64,000 nt of DNA from Candidatus Accumulibacter affinis (GTDB lineage: Bacteria > Pseudomonadota > Gammaproteobacteria > Burkholderiales > Rhodocyclaceae): the NCBI GenBank assembly GCA_016713625.1, contig JADJOT010000008.1:1-64000 (forward strand). The letters run 5' to 3'. The position numbers were made by a program, and so were the translations under genes. Shown here in pieces: positions 19,855-29,232 of this stretch (the stretch's first letter is position 1; every line of letters begins with the position of its first letter). The notes beneath the pieces were generated by a model. It had not been told where the DNA came from. It saw only the letters and a list, made by a program, of their open reading frames with translations, and did not search any database.

Positions 19855-21578
19855 TCAGCAAATCCACTCGTAACCTTATCGGCCTGACTCTTGGCCTGCT
19901 CGCTACCGGCGGCGTGCTCGCTGCCGGTGCCGACCTCGGCAATACAACGAAACAGGCGACCAACTGGGTGGCGATTGCGATGTTCGCCATCTTCGTCCTG
20001 ATCACCCTGGGGATCACCAAGTGGGCCGCAGCGAGAACCAAATCTGCTGCCGACTTCTACACCGCCGGCGGCGGCATTACCGGCTTCCAGAATGGCCTGG
20101 CGATCGCCGGTGACTACATGTCCGCGGCGTCCTTCCTCGGGATCTCCGGCCTGGTGTTCGCCAACGGCTTTGACGGCCTGATCTTCTCGATCGGCTGGCT
20201 GGTTGGCTGGCCGGTGATCACCTTCCTGATGGCCGAGCGTCTGCGCAACCTGGGCAAGTTTACCTTTGCCGACGTGGCTGCCTACCGTTTTTCACAAACG
20301 CCGATGCGCAGCTTCGCAGCTACCGGTTCGCTGGTTGTCGTGGCCTTCTACATGATCGCCCAGATGGTTGGCGCAGGTCAGCTGATCAAGGTGCTGTTCG
20401 GGATGGAATACATTTACGCGGTGGTCATCGTCGGTGTGCTGATGATGTGCTACGTGCTGTTCGGTGGCATGACGGCGACCACCTGGGTGCAGATCATCAA
20501 GGCGATCATGCTGCTTACCGGTGCCACCTTCATGGCGCTGGCCGTCCTCTGGCAGTTCGGCTTCAACCCCAACGCGTTGTTTGCCAAGGCGGTCGAGGTC
20601 CATCCCAAGCACCTGGCCATCATGTCCCCGGGTGCGCTGATCAAGGATCCGGTTTCGGCGATCTCGGTCGGCATGGCACTGATGTTTGGTACCGCCGGTC
20701 TGCCGCACATCCTGATGCGCTTCTTCACCGTGCCGAGCGCCAAGGAAGCTCGCAAGTCGGTCGGCTGGGCGACCACCTGGATCGGCTACTTCTACATCCT
20801 GACCTTCATCATCGGTTTCGGCGCCATCGTCATGCTCACGCAGAACCCGGAGGCCTACTATGTGCCGAAGATGGTGGATGGCGTACAGGCCGTCGGCGCT
20901 GACGGCAAACTGGTCTGGGATGGCCTCAAGGGCGGTGGCAACATGGCCGCCATCCACCTGGCCAACGCGGTCGGCGGCAACGTCTTCCTCGGCTTCATCT
21001 CGGCGGTGGCCTTCGCAACGATCCTGGCTGTGGTTGCCGGCCTGACGCTGTCCGGCGCTTCGGCGGTGTCGCATGACCTCTATGCAACCGTGTTCAAGCA
21101 CGGCAACGCCGACTCTGCCTCGGAACTGCGTGTTTCCAAGATCACCACGGTGTGCCTCGGCATCGTCGCGGTGTTCCTCGGCATCGCGTTCGAGAAGGAA
21201 AACGTCGCCTACATGGTGATGCTGGCCTTCGCCATTGCCTGTTCGGCCAACTTCCCGGTGCTGTTCATGTCCGTGCTGTGGAAGGACTGCACCACCAAGG
21301 GTGCGGTGGCCGGTGGCATCGTCGGCCTGTTGGCTTCGGTGGTGCTGACCATCCTGTCGGCATCGGTATGGGAAGCGGTACTGAAGAATCCGAAGGGCAG
21401 CGCGCTGTTCCCCTATTCTTCACCAGCCCTGTTCTCGATGACGGCAGCCTTCCTGGTGATCTATCTGGTTTCCAAGATGGACAACAGCAAGCAGGCTCAG
21501 CTCGAGCGCTCGCTTTACCCGGCGCAGAAGGTTCGTTCGGAAACGGGCGTTGGCTCTTCCTCGGCATCCGGTCACTAA
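19851..21578 (+). CDS. actP: Cation/acetate symporter ActP
   Basis: 575-residue sodium:solute symporter family protein with an N-terminal signal-like helix and about 13 membrane segments. Conserved blocks include GDYMSAASFLGISG, FGTAGLPHILMRFFTVP and SGASAVSHDLYATVF, as in ActP. It imports acetate and related monocarboxylates with Na+ or H+. It overlaps the DUF485 gene and is followed by a clear terminator, so the two form an operon. Acetyl-CoA synthetase, the enzyme using the imported acetate, is encoded at 53613, not beside it. The region between ActP and secG, where tpiA is often found in related bacteria, holds no other gene. Confidence 0.93.
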   Translation: MISKSTRNLIGLTLGLLATGGVLAAGADLGNTTKQATNWVAIAMFAIFVLITLGITKWAAARTKSAADFYTAGGGITGFQNGLAIAGDYMSAASFLGISGLVFANGFDGLIFSIGWLVGWPVITFLMAERLRNLGKFTFADVAAYRFSQTPMRSFAATGSLVVVAFYMIAQMVGAGQLIKVLFGMEYIYAVVIVGVLMMCYVLFGGMTATTWVQIIKAIMLLTGATFMALAVLWQFGFNPNALFAKAVEVHPKHLAIMSPGALIKDPVSAISVGMALMFGTAGLPHILMRFFTVPSAKEARKSVGWATTWIGYFYILTFIIGFGAIVMLTQNPEAYYVPKMVDGVQAVGADGKLVWDGLKGGGNMAAIHLANAVGGNVFLGFISAVAFATILAVVAGLTLSGASAVSHDLYATVFKHGNADSASELRVSKITTVCLGIVAVFLGIAFEKENVAYMVMLAFAIACSANFPVLFMSVLWKDCTTKGAVAGGIVGLLASVVLTILSASVWEAVLKNPKGSALFPYSSPALFSMTAAFLVIYLVSKMDNSKQAQLERSLYPAQKVRSETGVGSSSASGH

Positions 21579-21604
21579 GCAGTCTCCGCCGGCTTGATCG
21601 GCGG

Positions 21605-21643
21605 CAAACGGCCCGGGAGGCAGCTACTCCGGGGCCGTTTTTC
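21605..21643 (+). terminator. Rho-independent terminator after actP
   Basis: AAACGGCCCGG pairs with CCGGGGCCGTTT around a 10-13 base loop and is followed by TTTTTC. One internal bulge; otherwise a standard strong terminator. Confidence 0.8.
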
Positions 21644-21684
21644 TTCGTGCTACTGTCCCTGTCTGGCCGGGTGGCGATCGCCAA

Positions 21685-21714
21685 TTGACCACGGTGGCGC
21701 AAACTGACTATACT
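21685..21714 (+). promoter_or_regulatory. Sigma-70 promoter for secG
   Basis: TTGACC at 21685-21690 and TATACT at 21709-21714 with an 18-base spacer, 65 bases before the secG ATG. It is the best promoter match I found in the window. With a terminator just before it, this is a plausible start point for secG, tRNA-Leu and perhaps nuo transcription. Confidence 0.65.
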
Positions 21715-21779
21715 GCCGAAGTTTTTTTCGGAGTCTTCCACCCTGCGACGGTCATTCGCCGGGTCGGACAAGAGGTTAT

Positions 21780-22151
21780 ATGGAATATCTTTTTTCTGTG
21801 GTCCTGGCGGTACATATCCTGGCGGCGGTCGGCGTGATTGGTCTTGTCCTGGTTCAGCACGGCAAGGGTGCCGACATGGGGGCCGCCTTTGGTAGCGGTG
21901 CTTCCGGCAGCCTGTTCGGTGCGACCGGATCTGCCAATTTCCTCAGCCGCACCACCGCGGTCCTGGCGGCGATTTTTTTCGTCACCAGCCTCTCGCTCGC
22001 CTATCTTGCTTCGAGCAAGCCAAAAACGACTGGCAGTGTGATGCAGGATGCGGTAAACTCCGGGCCTGTGTCAGCACCGCCTGTGGGCAGCGTTGAGCAG
22101 GGAACAAGCCCCGCGAATCCCGATTCAAAGGCGAAAGACATTCCCAGGTAA
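21780..22151 (+). CDS. secG: Preprotein translocase subunit SecG
   Basis: 123 residues with two membrane helices (about 3-23 and 57-77) flanking the conserved GKGADMGAAFGSGASGSLFG loop. SecG is a non-essential part of the SecYEG channel that helps SecA-driven export. The Ser/Pro-rich hydrophilic C-terminus is typical of betaproteobacterial SecG. Ribosome-binding site AAGAGG. The order secG, tRNA-Leu, nuoA is common in betaproteobacteria. Confidence 0.93.
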   Translation: MEYLFSVVLAVHILAAVGVIGLVLVQHGKGADMGAAFGSGASGSLFGATGSANFLSRTTAVLAAIFFVTSLSLAYLASSKPKTTGSVMQDAVNSGPVSAPPVGSVEQGTSPANPDSKAKDIPR

Positions 22152-22218
22152 TTCGGTTTCAAGGCAGGGACGAGAAGTGCAGGACTCCTCGGTTGACTCG
22201 TCTGCTGCCCGTGGTCGT

Positions 22219-22303
22219 GCCGACGTGGTGAAATTGGTATACACGCTATCTTGAGGGGGTAGTGGCTTCGGTCGTGTGAGTTCGAGTCTCATCGTCGGCA
22301 CCA
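22219..22303 (+). tRNA. tRNA-Leu (GAG anticodon)
   Basis: Acceptor stem GCCGACG pairs with CGTCGGC before ACCA. The anticodon loop CTTGAGG contains GAG, the T loop reads TTCGAGT, and there is a class II variable arm (GTGGCTTCGGTCGT region). CCA is encoded. It reads Leu codons CTC and CTT. It sits between secG and nuoA with no visible own terminator. Confidence 0.95.
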
Positions 22304-22362
22304 GGAGGAGCCATTCAGTGCGGGTGGCTGCAGTCTGAAATGAAGCGCTTGTGGGGCGGATC

Positions 22363-22737
22363 ATGCTGGAAAGCTATTTCCCGGTACTTGTCTTCGTACT
22401 GATTGGCATCGCGTTTGGTTTTGCGCCGGTCATTACTGGTATGGTGGTCGCGCCACATCGCCCGGACAGCGAGAAACTGTCCCCCTACGAATGCGGTTTT
22501 GAGGCTTTCGAAGATGCGCGCATGAAGTTCGATGTGCGCTACTACCTGATCGCCATCATCTTCATCCTGTTTGACCTCGAAGTGGCTTTCTTGCTCCCCT
22601 GGGCGACGATCTTCAAGGAGATTGCGCACACCGAATCGGTTCGCTGGTTCGGCTTCATCGAGATGCTGGTGTTCATCGCCATCCTAGTCGTCGGCTATAT
22701 CTACGCCTGGGCCAAGGGCGCTCTGGATTGGGAGTGA
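22363..22737 (+). CDS. nuoA: NADH-quinone oxidoreductase subunit A
   Basis: 124 residues starting MLESYFPVLVF, with three membrane helices. The conserved loop YECGFEAFEDARMKFDVRYYLIA is the segment at the quinone-chamber entrance. An in-frame GTG lies at 22351 but ATG 22363 gives the normal family start and has GGGGCGGA just upstream. It is the first gene of a 14-gene nuo operon encoding proton-pumping complex I of the inner membrane. Confidence 0.95.
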   Translation: MLESYFPVLVFVLIGIAFGFAPVITGMVVAPHRPDSEKLSPYECGFEAFEDARMKFDVRYYLIAIIFILFDLEVAFLLPWATIFKEIAHTESVRWFGFIEMLVFIAILVVGYIYAWAKGALDWE

Positions 22738-22740
22738 GTG

Positions 22741-23217
22741 ATGGGCATTGAAGGAATTCTTCAAGAAGGCTTCGTCACCACGACGGCAGACAAGCTGATC
22801 AACTACGTCCGTACCGGCTCGCTGTGGCCGATGAGCTTCGGGCTCGCGTGTTGCGCCATCGAGATGATCCATGCCGGTTGCTCGCGTTACGATCTGGATC
22901 GCTTCGGCATCGTTTTTCGCCCCAGTCCGCGCCAGTCGGACGTGATGATCGTCGCCGGAACGCTGACCAACAAAATGGCGCCCGCCCTGCGCAAGGTCTA
23001 TGACCAGATGGCCGAGCCGCGCTGGGTCGTTTCGATGGGTTCCTGCGCCAATGGTGGCGGTTATTATCACTACGCCTATTCGGTAGTGCGTGGTTGCGAC
23101 CGGATCGTTCCCGTCGATATCTATGTACCGGGTTGCCCGCCGACAGCCGAGGCGCTGATCTACGGCCTGATCCAGTTGCAAAACAAGATTCGTCGGACCA
23201 GCACCATCGCCCGCTGA
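22741..23217 (+). CDS. nuoB: NADH-quinone oxidoreductase subunit B
   Basis: 158 residues of the peripheral arm. Cysteines for the N2 [4Fe-4S] cluster are visible: the CC pair in GLACCAIEM, then GSCANGG and PGCPPTAEAL. N2 hands electrons to quinone. ATG 22741 follows the nuoA stop by three bases; the GTG at 22738 is less likely. Confidence 0.96.
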   Translation: MGIEGILQEGFVTTTADKLINYVRTGSLWPMSFGLACCAIEMIHAGCSRYDLDRFGIVFRPSPRQSDVMIVAGTLTNKMAPALRKVYDQMAEPRWVVSMGSCANGGGYYHYAYSVVRGCDRIVPVDIYVPGCPPTAEALIYGLIQLQNKIRRTSTIAR

Positions 23218-23240
23218 AAACAATCAACCGAGAGTGAGTC

Positions 23241-23846
23241 ATGTCCGCCACGCTGGAAGCGCTTAGCCAGAATTTGCAAGAACATCTCGGTGATCGAGTG
23301 AAGTCCCTGAAGATGCTGTTCGGTGAAGTGACCATCGAGGTGGACTCTGCCGACTACCTGGCAGTGATGCAGACTCTTCGCGACGAGCCCGCCTTGTCTT
23401 TCGAGGAATTGATCGACCTTTGCGGCGTAGACTATTCGGCTTATGGAAATGTCGAGCGAGTAGGCAAGCGTTTCGCCGCCGTCAGTCACCTGCTGTCGAT
23501 CACCAGGAACTGGCGGCTGCGCGTTCGCTGCTTCGCGCCTGATGACGATTTCCCCTCGCTGCCTTCGCTTACCTCGGTGTGGAACAGCGTCAACTGGTTC
23601 GAGCGCGAGGCTTTCGACCTATATGGGATCGTTTTCCCCGGTCACGATGACCTGCGTCGGATTCTCACCGACTATGGCTTTGTCGGGCATCCCTTCCGCA
23701 AGGACTTCCCGATAGCCGGGTACGTAGAAATGCGTTACGACCCGGAGCAGCAGCGAGTGATCTACCAACCGGTAACCATTGAGCCGCGCGAGATAACGCC
23801 GCGGATCGTTCGCGAAGCGACTTACGGGAACGTCGACAATGCCTGA
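23241..23846 (+). CDS. nuoC: NADH-quinone oxidoreductase subunit C
   Basis: 201 residues, the 30-kDa subunit of the hydrophilic arm. Signature near the middle: SVWNSVNWFEREAFDLYGIVF, then GHPFRKDFP. It is separate from nuoD here, unlike the fused NuoCD of enterobacteria. It overlaps nuoD by eight bases, so translation is probably coupled. Confidence 0.96.
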   Translation: MSATLEALSQNLQEHLGDRVKSLKMLFGEVTIEVDSADYLAVMQTLRDEPALSFEELIDLCGVDYSAYGNVERVGKRFAAVSHLLSITRNWRLRVRCFAPDDDFPSLPSLTSVWNSVNWFEREAFDLYGIVFPGHDDLRRILTDYGFVGHPFRKDFPIAGYVEMRYDPEQQRVIYQPVTIEPREITPRIVREATYGNVDNA

Positions 23847-25092
23847 ACTGCGCAACTTCACCCTGAATTTCGGGCCGCAGCACCCGGCGGCGCACGGTGT
23901 TCTGCGGATGGTGCTTGAACTGGACGGCGAAGTGGTGATGCGCGCCGATCCGCATATTGGGCTGCTCCACCGCGCCACCGAAAAGCTCGCCGAGAACAAG
24001 ACCTGGATTCAGTCGGTGCCGTACATGGATCGTCTCGACTACATGTCGATGATGTGTAACGAGCACGCCTACTGCATGGCGATCGAGAGGCTGCTGGGAA
24101 TCGAGGTACCGATCCGCGCGCAATACATCCGGGTGATGTTCGACGAAATCACGCGCATCCTCAATCACCTGCTCTGGGTTGGCTGTCACGGTCTCGACGT
24201 CGGGGCGATGACCATGGTGCTGTACGCCTTCCGGGAGCGCGAGGATCTGATCGATGCTTACGAAGCGGTTTCGGGGGCACGCATGCACGCGGCCTACTAC
24301 CGCCCGGGCGGCGTTTATCGTGACTTGCCAGATCGCATGCCGCAGTATCAGGAATCGAAGTGGAAAAGCGCTGCTCAGATCAAGCCCTTCAATGACGTGC
24401 GCAGCGGCACGCTGCTCGACTTCCTGGATGACTTTTCCGGCCGCTTTCCGAAGTTGCTCGACGAGTACGAAACGCTGCTCACCGACAATCGGATCTGGAA
24501 GCAGCGTCTGGTGAACGTCGGCATCGTTTCGCCGGAGCGTGCGCTGCAGCGCGGTTTTAGCGGGCCGATGCTGCGTGGCTCTGGCATTGCCTGGGACCTG
24601 CGCAAGAAGCAGCCTTACGAAGTCTATGACCGGGTCGATTTCGACATACCGGTAGGCGTGACCGGCGACTCTTATGATCGTTACCTGGTTCGCATGGAAG
24701 AGATGCGCCAGTCCAACCGCATCCTGAAGCAGTGTATCGAGTGGTTGCGGCAGAACCCGGGTCCGGTGATGTCCGACAACCACAAGGTGGCGCCGCCGGA
24801 TCGCGAAGCCATGAAGTCCAACATGGAAGAGCTGATCCACCACTTCAAGCTGTGTACCGAAGGCATCCACGTGCCCGAGGGCGAAGCCTATTCGGCAGTT
24901 GAACACCCGAAGGGAGAGTTCGGTATCTACGTGATTTCGGATGGCGCCAACAAGCCTTATCGCCTGAAGATCCGTCCTCCGGGTTATGTGCACCTGTCGG
25001 CAATGGATGAGATGGTGCGCGGCCACATGCTGGCCGACGTGGTGACCATCATTGGTTCGCAGGACGTTGTTTTTGGCGAGATTGACCGCTGA
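23839..25092 (+). CDS. nuoD: NADH-quinone oxidoreductase subunit D
   Basis: 417 residues, the 49-kDa subunit that forms the quinone-binding pocket with NuoB. Key segments: FGPQHPAAHGVLR at the N-terminus (quinone-contacting His), RADPHIGLLHRATEKL, and the C-terminal IGSQDVVFGEIDR. Full family length with no anomalies. Its final A is shared with the nuoE ATG. Confidence 0.97.
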   Translation: MPELRNFTLNFGPQHPAAHGVLRMVLELDGEVVMRADPHIGLLHRATEKLAENKTWIQSVPYMDRLDYMSMMCNEHAYCMAIERLLGIEVPIRAQYIRVMFDEITRILNHLLWVGCHGLDVGAMTMVLYAFREREDLIDAYEAVSGARMHAAYYRPGGVYRDLPDRMPQYQESKWKSAAQIKPFNDVRSGTLLDFLDDFSGRFPKLLDEYETLLTDNRIWKQRLVNVGIVSPERALQRGFSGPMLRGSGIAWDLRKKQPYEVYDRVDFDIPVGVTGDSYDRYLVRMEEMRQSNRILKQCIEWLRQNPGPVMSDNHKVAPPDREAMKSNMEELIHHFKLCTEGIHVPEGEAYSAVEHPKGEFGIYVISDGANKPYRLKIRPPGYVHLSAMDEMVRGHMLADVVTIIGSQDVVFGEIDR

Positions 25093-25565
25093 TGCTGACT
25101 TCAGAATCCCTCAAGAGAATTGATCGCGAGATTGCCAAGTACCCGGCTGAGCAGAAGCAGTCGGCGGTAATGGCGGCTCTCGCCATAGCGCAGGAACAGC
25201 AGGGCTGGCTATCGACTGAGGCCATCGAGTGTGTTGCCAATTACCTCGGCATGGCGCCGATCGCCGCCTATGAGGTGGCGACCTTCTACAACATGTACGA
25301 CCTCAAGCCGGTTGGCAAGTACAAGGTTTCGGTGTGTACCAACCTGCCCTGCATGCTCACTGGTGGCGTCGATGCCGGCGAGTACTTGAAGAAGAAGCTC
25401 GGTATCGGCTACAACCAGACGACATCCGACGGCCTGATCACGCTCAAGGAAAGCGAGTGCATGGGTGCCTGCGGTGATGCGCCGGTGATGATCATCAATA
25501 ACCGTCGCATGTGCAGCTGGATGAATCCCGAGGAAATCGACAAACTGCTGGCGGAGCTCAAGTAA
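25092..25565 (+). CDS. nuoE: NADH-quinone oxidoreductase subunit E
   Basis: 157 residues with thioredoxin-like C-terminal half. Four ligands of the N1a [2Fe-2S] cluster are present in CTNLPC and ECMGACGDAP. It starts at ATG 25092, overlapping the nuoD stop, and its TAA shares a base with the nuoF ATG. Works with NuoF and NuoG in the NADH-oxidising module. Confidence 0.96.
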   Translation: MLTSESLKRIDREIAKYPAEQKQSAVMAALAIAQEQQGWLSTEAIECVANYLGMAPIAAYEVATFYNMYDLKPVGKYKVSVCTNLPCMLTGGVDAGEYLKKKLGIGYNQTTSDGLITLKESECMGACGDAPVMIINNRRMCSWMNPEEIDKLLAELK

Positions 25566-26893
25566 TGGCGATTCTCGGTGCACTCAACCCGATGCTCAGC
25601 GTCGGTCTCGACGGCGACAACGCCTGGCGCCTGGCAGATTATGTCAAACGTGGCGGTTACCAGGCTCTGCGGCGCATTCTCGAGGAGAAACTGGCGCAGG
25701 GCGACGTCATCAACGAGGTCAAGAAATCGGTTCTGCGGGGTCGTGGCGGGGCGGGCTTCCCCACCGGCCTCAAGTGGAGTTTCATGCCGCGCTCGTTTCC
25801 CGGCGACAAGTACGTGGTGTGCAATTCGGATGAAGGCGAGCCGGGCACCTTCAAGGATCGTGACATCCTCCGCTATAACCCGCATTCGGTGATCGAAGGG
25901 ATGGCCATTGCTGCCTACGCGATGGGCGCCGGACGTGGTTACAACTACATTCACGGTGAAGTGTGGGAGATCTACGAACGCTTCGAAGAAGCACTCGACG
26001 AGGCGCGGGTGGCGGGTTTTCTCGGCAACAACCTGCTCGGTTCCGGTTTCAACTTCGACCTCTTTGCGCATCATGGCTACGGTGCCTACATCTGCGGCGA
26101 AGAAACCGCCTTGCTCGAGTCGATCGAGGGCAAAAAGGGGCAGCCGCGTTTCAAGCCACCTTTTCCGGCTTCCTTCGGCCTCTACGGGAAGCCGACAACG
26201 ATCAACAATACCGAGACCTTTGCTTCGATTCCGTACATCATCAACCTCGGCGGCGAGACCTACCTCGAAGCCGGCAAGGCAAACAACGGTGGCACCAAGC
26301 TGTTCTCGGTCTCGGGCCATGTCAACCGTCCCGGGAACTACGAAATTCCGCTTGGTACGCCGTTTGCGACCCTCCTGGAAATGGCCGGCGGCATGCGTGG
26401 TGGCCGCAAGCTGAAGGCTTGTATCCCGGGCGGTTCATCGGCACCGGTGGTTCCCGCGGCGACGATGATGGACTGCACGATGGACTACGATTCGATCAGT
26501 AAGGGAGGCTCGATGCTCGGATCGGGCGCGGTCATCGTCATGGACGAGACCACCTGCATGGTGAGAGCGCTCGAGCGCCTGTCCTTCTTTTACTACGAAG
26601 AGTCCTGCGGGCAGTGTACGCCGTGCCGGGAGGGAACCAGCTGGCTGTACAAGGTGGTGCATCGCATCGAGAGCGGCAAGGGGCGTCCTGATGACCTCGA
26701 CCTGCTCGCCAGTGTGACTACCAACATCATGGGCCGCACCATTTGCGCGCTTGGCGACGCCGCATCGATGCCGGTACAGAGCTTCATCAAGCATTATCGC
26801 GACGAGTTCGCCTACCACATCGAACACAAGAAGTGCCTCGTGCCCGTTGAGGTGCAGCGCGCCGGCAGTGGTTTCTTTACGGCAACGGTTTAG
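25565..26893 (+). CDS. nuoF: NADH-quinone oxidoreductase subunit F
   Basis: 442 residues. The NADH site GRGGAGFPTGLKW, the FMN site (ICGEETALLESIEG) and the N3 [4Fe-4S] ligands in SCGQCTPCREG with a later CALGD are all visible. It takes hydride from NADH to FMN. ATG 25565 matches the family start; the frame is open upstream into nuoE only by chance. Confidence 0.97.
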   Translation: MAILGALNPMLSVGLDGDNAWRLADYVKRGGYQALRRILEEKLAQGDVINEVKKSVLRGRGGAGFPTGLKWSFMPRSFPGDKYVVCNSDEGEPGTFKDRDILRYNPHSVIEGMAIAAYAMGAGRGYNYIHGEVWEIYERFEEALDEARVAGFLGNNLLGSGFNFDLFAHHGYGAYICGEETALLESIEGKKGQPRFKPPFPASFGLYGKPTTINNTETFASIPYIINLGGETYLEAGKANNGGTKLFSVSGHVNRPGNYEIPLGTPFATLLEMAGGMRGGRKLKACIPGGSSAPVVPAATMMDCTMDYDSISKGGSMLGSGAVIVMDETTCMVRALERLSFFYYEESCGQCTPCREGTSWLYKVVHRIESGKGRPDDLDLLASVTTNIMGRTICALGDAASMPVQSFIKHYRDEFAYHIEHKKCLVPVEVQRAGSGFFTATV

Positions 26894-26904
26894 GGTCCGA
26901 GACG

Positions 26905-29232
26905 ATGGAAATCGAAATCGACGGCAAGGTGGCGAACGTGCCTGATGGCAGCACGATCATGGACGCTGCCACGCGGCTGGGTGCTTATATTCCGCATTTC
27001 TGCTATCACAAGAAGCTTTCCATTGCTGCCAACTGCCGCATGTGTCTGGTGCAGGTCGAGAAGGCACCGAAGCCGTTGCCCGCCTGCGCCACACCGGTGA
27101 CCAACGGCATGAAGGTGTTTACTCATTCCGAGCTGGCGGTCAACGCCCAGAAGGGGGTGATGGAGTTTCTCCTGATCAATCATCCGCTCGACTGCCCGAT
27201 CTGCGATCAGGGTGGCGAATGCCAGTTGCAGGACCTGGCGGTTGGTTACGGAGGCAGCGCCTCGCGTTTTCAGGAAGACAAGCGGGTGGTCTTCCACAAG
27301 GATGTCGGTCCACTGATCTCGATGCAGGAAATGGCGCGCTGCATTCACTGTACCCGCTGCGTTCGCTTCGGGCAGGAAATTGCCGGGGTGATGGAACTTG
27401 GCATGGCCAGTCGCAACATGCACTCCGAAATCACGACCTTTGTCGGTCGCTCGGTCGATTCGGAGCTTTCCGGCAACATGATCGACCTCTGCCCGGTGGG
27501 GGCGCTGACTTCAAAACCCTTCCGCTATTCCGCCCGCAGCTGGGAATTGTCACGCCGTAAGTCGATCAGCCCGCACGACAGCATCGGCGCCAACCTGGCC
27601 ATCCAGGTCAAGAACAATGTCGTGATGCGTGTCTTGCCGCGGGACAATGAAGACGTCAATGAGTGCTGGATTTCGGACAAGGAGCGCTTTTCGTACGAGG
27701 CGCTGAATTCGCCGACGCGGTTGAGCAAGCCGATGATTCGTGTCGATGGTGCGTTGCGTGAAGTCGATTGGAAAGTCGCGCTTGATTACGTCGCGCATGG
27801 GCTCAAGGATGTCGTCAGTAACAGCGGCGGCGAATCGCTGGCCGCGCTGGCCTCCCCGCAGGCAACGCTCGAGGAACTGTACCTGCTCCAGAAACTGACC
27901 CGCGGTCTTGGTTCGGGCAGCGTCGACTTCCGTCCACGGCGACGGGATTTCTCTACTGATGGCAAGCTCGCCGGGCTACCATGGCTTGGACTGAAGCTCT
28001 CTGAAATCAAGGATCTGGATGCGGTATTGGTCGTTGGCAGTTTCCTGCGCAAGGACCACCCCCTGTTCGCCCAGCGCCTGCGTCAACTGGCCAAGAAGTG
28101 GGGCAAGGTAAGCCTGCTTTCGGTGGGTGGCGATGATCCGCTGATTAAGCTGCACGCGCAGGTGACCGTATCTCCTGCCGAGCTGCCCCTGGCTCTGGCG
28201 GCGGTGGTCAAGGCGGCTGCTCAATTAAAGGGCGAGGCCGTTCCGGCGGGACTCGCTTCGGTCGAGCCTTGCGCTGCCAGCGAGGCAATTGCCAGGAGTC
28301 TGCTCGATGGTGAGAAACGGGCGGTTTTCCTTGGCAATGCCGCCGAGCAGAATCCGCAGGCAAGCCAGTTGCACGCCCTGGCGCTTGAATTGTCGAGGCT
28401 GACCGGCGCCAGCTGTGGCTTCATCGGAGAAGCGGCCAACAGTGTCGGCGGCTACGTGGCGAAGGCGGTGCCCACCGCGCTCAACGCCTACGAGATGTTT
28501 GCGCAACCCCGCCAGGCCTATGTTCTGCTCGGCGTCGAACCGGACCTCGATTGTCACAACCCGCAACAGGCAGTCGCCGCACTCAAGGATGCCGCGCTGG
28601 TGGTCATGCTGACGTCGTTCAATGATGGCGCTATGCTTGACTACGCCGACGTGCTCCTGCCGATCACCCCATTCACCGAGACCTCGGGCACCTTTGTCAA
28701 TGCCGAGGGTCGCGTCCAGAGTTTCAATGGTGTGGTGCGTCCCTTGGGTGACGCCCGTCCTGGCTGGAAGGTGTTGCGCGTGCTGGGCAATTTGCTGGCA
28801 CTGCCGGGCTTTGACCAGGACACGAGCGAACAGGTGCGCGACGAGATCATTCCTGCTGGTCAAGCCCTGCTAAGCGGCCTGGACAATTCTCTCAGCGGTC
28901 TGCCCTGGTCATTGACAGCAGCCAGTGGCAGTCTGCAACGTGTGGCCGACGTGCCGATCTATTTTGCTGATCCGCTGGCACGGCGTGCTCCGGCACTGCA
29001 AAAGACGCATGCTGCTGCGGCACCGACGGCGCGCATGAGCGCGCAAACACTGGCCACGCTGGGGCTTACCGATGGGCTTCCGGTCCGTCTCAGACAGGGG
29101 AGCGGTGAGGCGGTTCTCACGGCCAGAGCCGACGAGACGGTACCGGCGCGCTGTGTTCGGGTGGCCGCCGCGCATCCTTCGACGGCGGCGTTGGGTGAGA
29201 TGTTCGGTGCGATCGACGTGGAGCGTGCATGA
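26905..29232 (+). CDS. nuoG: NADH-quinone oxidoreductase subunit G
   Basis: 775 residues. N-terminal [2Fe-2S] ferredoxin domain (YIPHFCYHKKLSIAANCRMC), a His-Cys3 [4Fe-4S] site (HPLDCPICDQGGECQLQD), a further cluster motif CIHCTRCVRFGQE, then a molybdopterin-oxidoreductase-like domain with no cofactor role in complex I. Its TGA overlaps the nuoH ATG. Standard length. Confidence 0.97.
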   Translation: MEIEIDGKVANVPDGSTIMDAATRLGAYIPHFCYHKKLSIAANCRMCLVQVEKAPKPLPACATPVTNGMKVFTHSELAVNAQKGVMEFLLINHPLDCPICDQGGECQLQDLAVGYGGSASRFQEDKRVVFHKDVGPLISMQEMARCIHCTRCVRFGQEIAGVMELGMASRNMHSEITTFVGRSVDSELSGNMIDLCPVGALTSKPFRYSARSWELSRRKSISPHDSIGANLAIQVKNNVVMRVLPRDNEDVNECWISDKERFSYEALNSPTRLSKPMIRVDGALREVDWKVALDYVAHGLKDVVSNSGGESLAALASPQATLEELYLLQKLTRGLGSGSVDFRPRRRDFSTDGKLAGLPWLGLKLSEIKDLDAVLVVGSFLRKDHPLFAQRLRQLAKKWGKVSLLSVGGDDPLIKLHAQVTVSPAELPLALAAVVKAAAQLKGEAVPAGLASVEPCAASEAIARSLLDGEKRAVFLGNAAEQNPQASQLHALALELSRLTGASCGFIGEAANSVGGYVAKAVPTALNAYEMFAQPRQAYVLLGVEPDLDCHNPQQAVAALKDAALVVMLTSFNDGAMLDYADVLLPITPFTETSGTFVNAEGRVQSFNGVVRPLGDARPGWKVLRVLGNLLALPGFDQDTSEQVRDEIIPAGQALLSGLDNSLSGLPWSLTAASGSLQRVADVPIYFADPLARRAPALQKTHAAAAPTARMSAQTLATLGLTDGLPVRLRQGSGEAVLTARADETVPARCVRVAAAHPSTAALGEMFGAIDVERA

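Noticed and set aside
23665..25026. 453-residue open frame antisense to nuoD
   Set aside because: It mirrors the GC-rich codons of an intact nuoD on the other strand and shows no motif.
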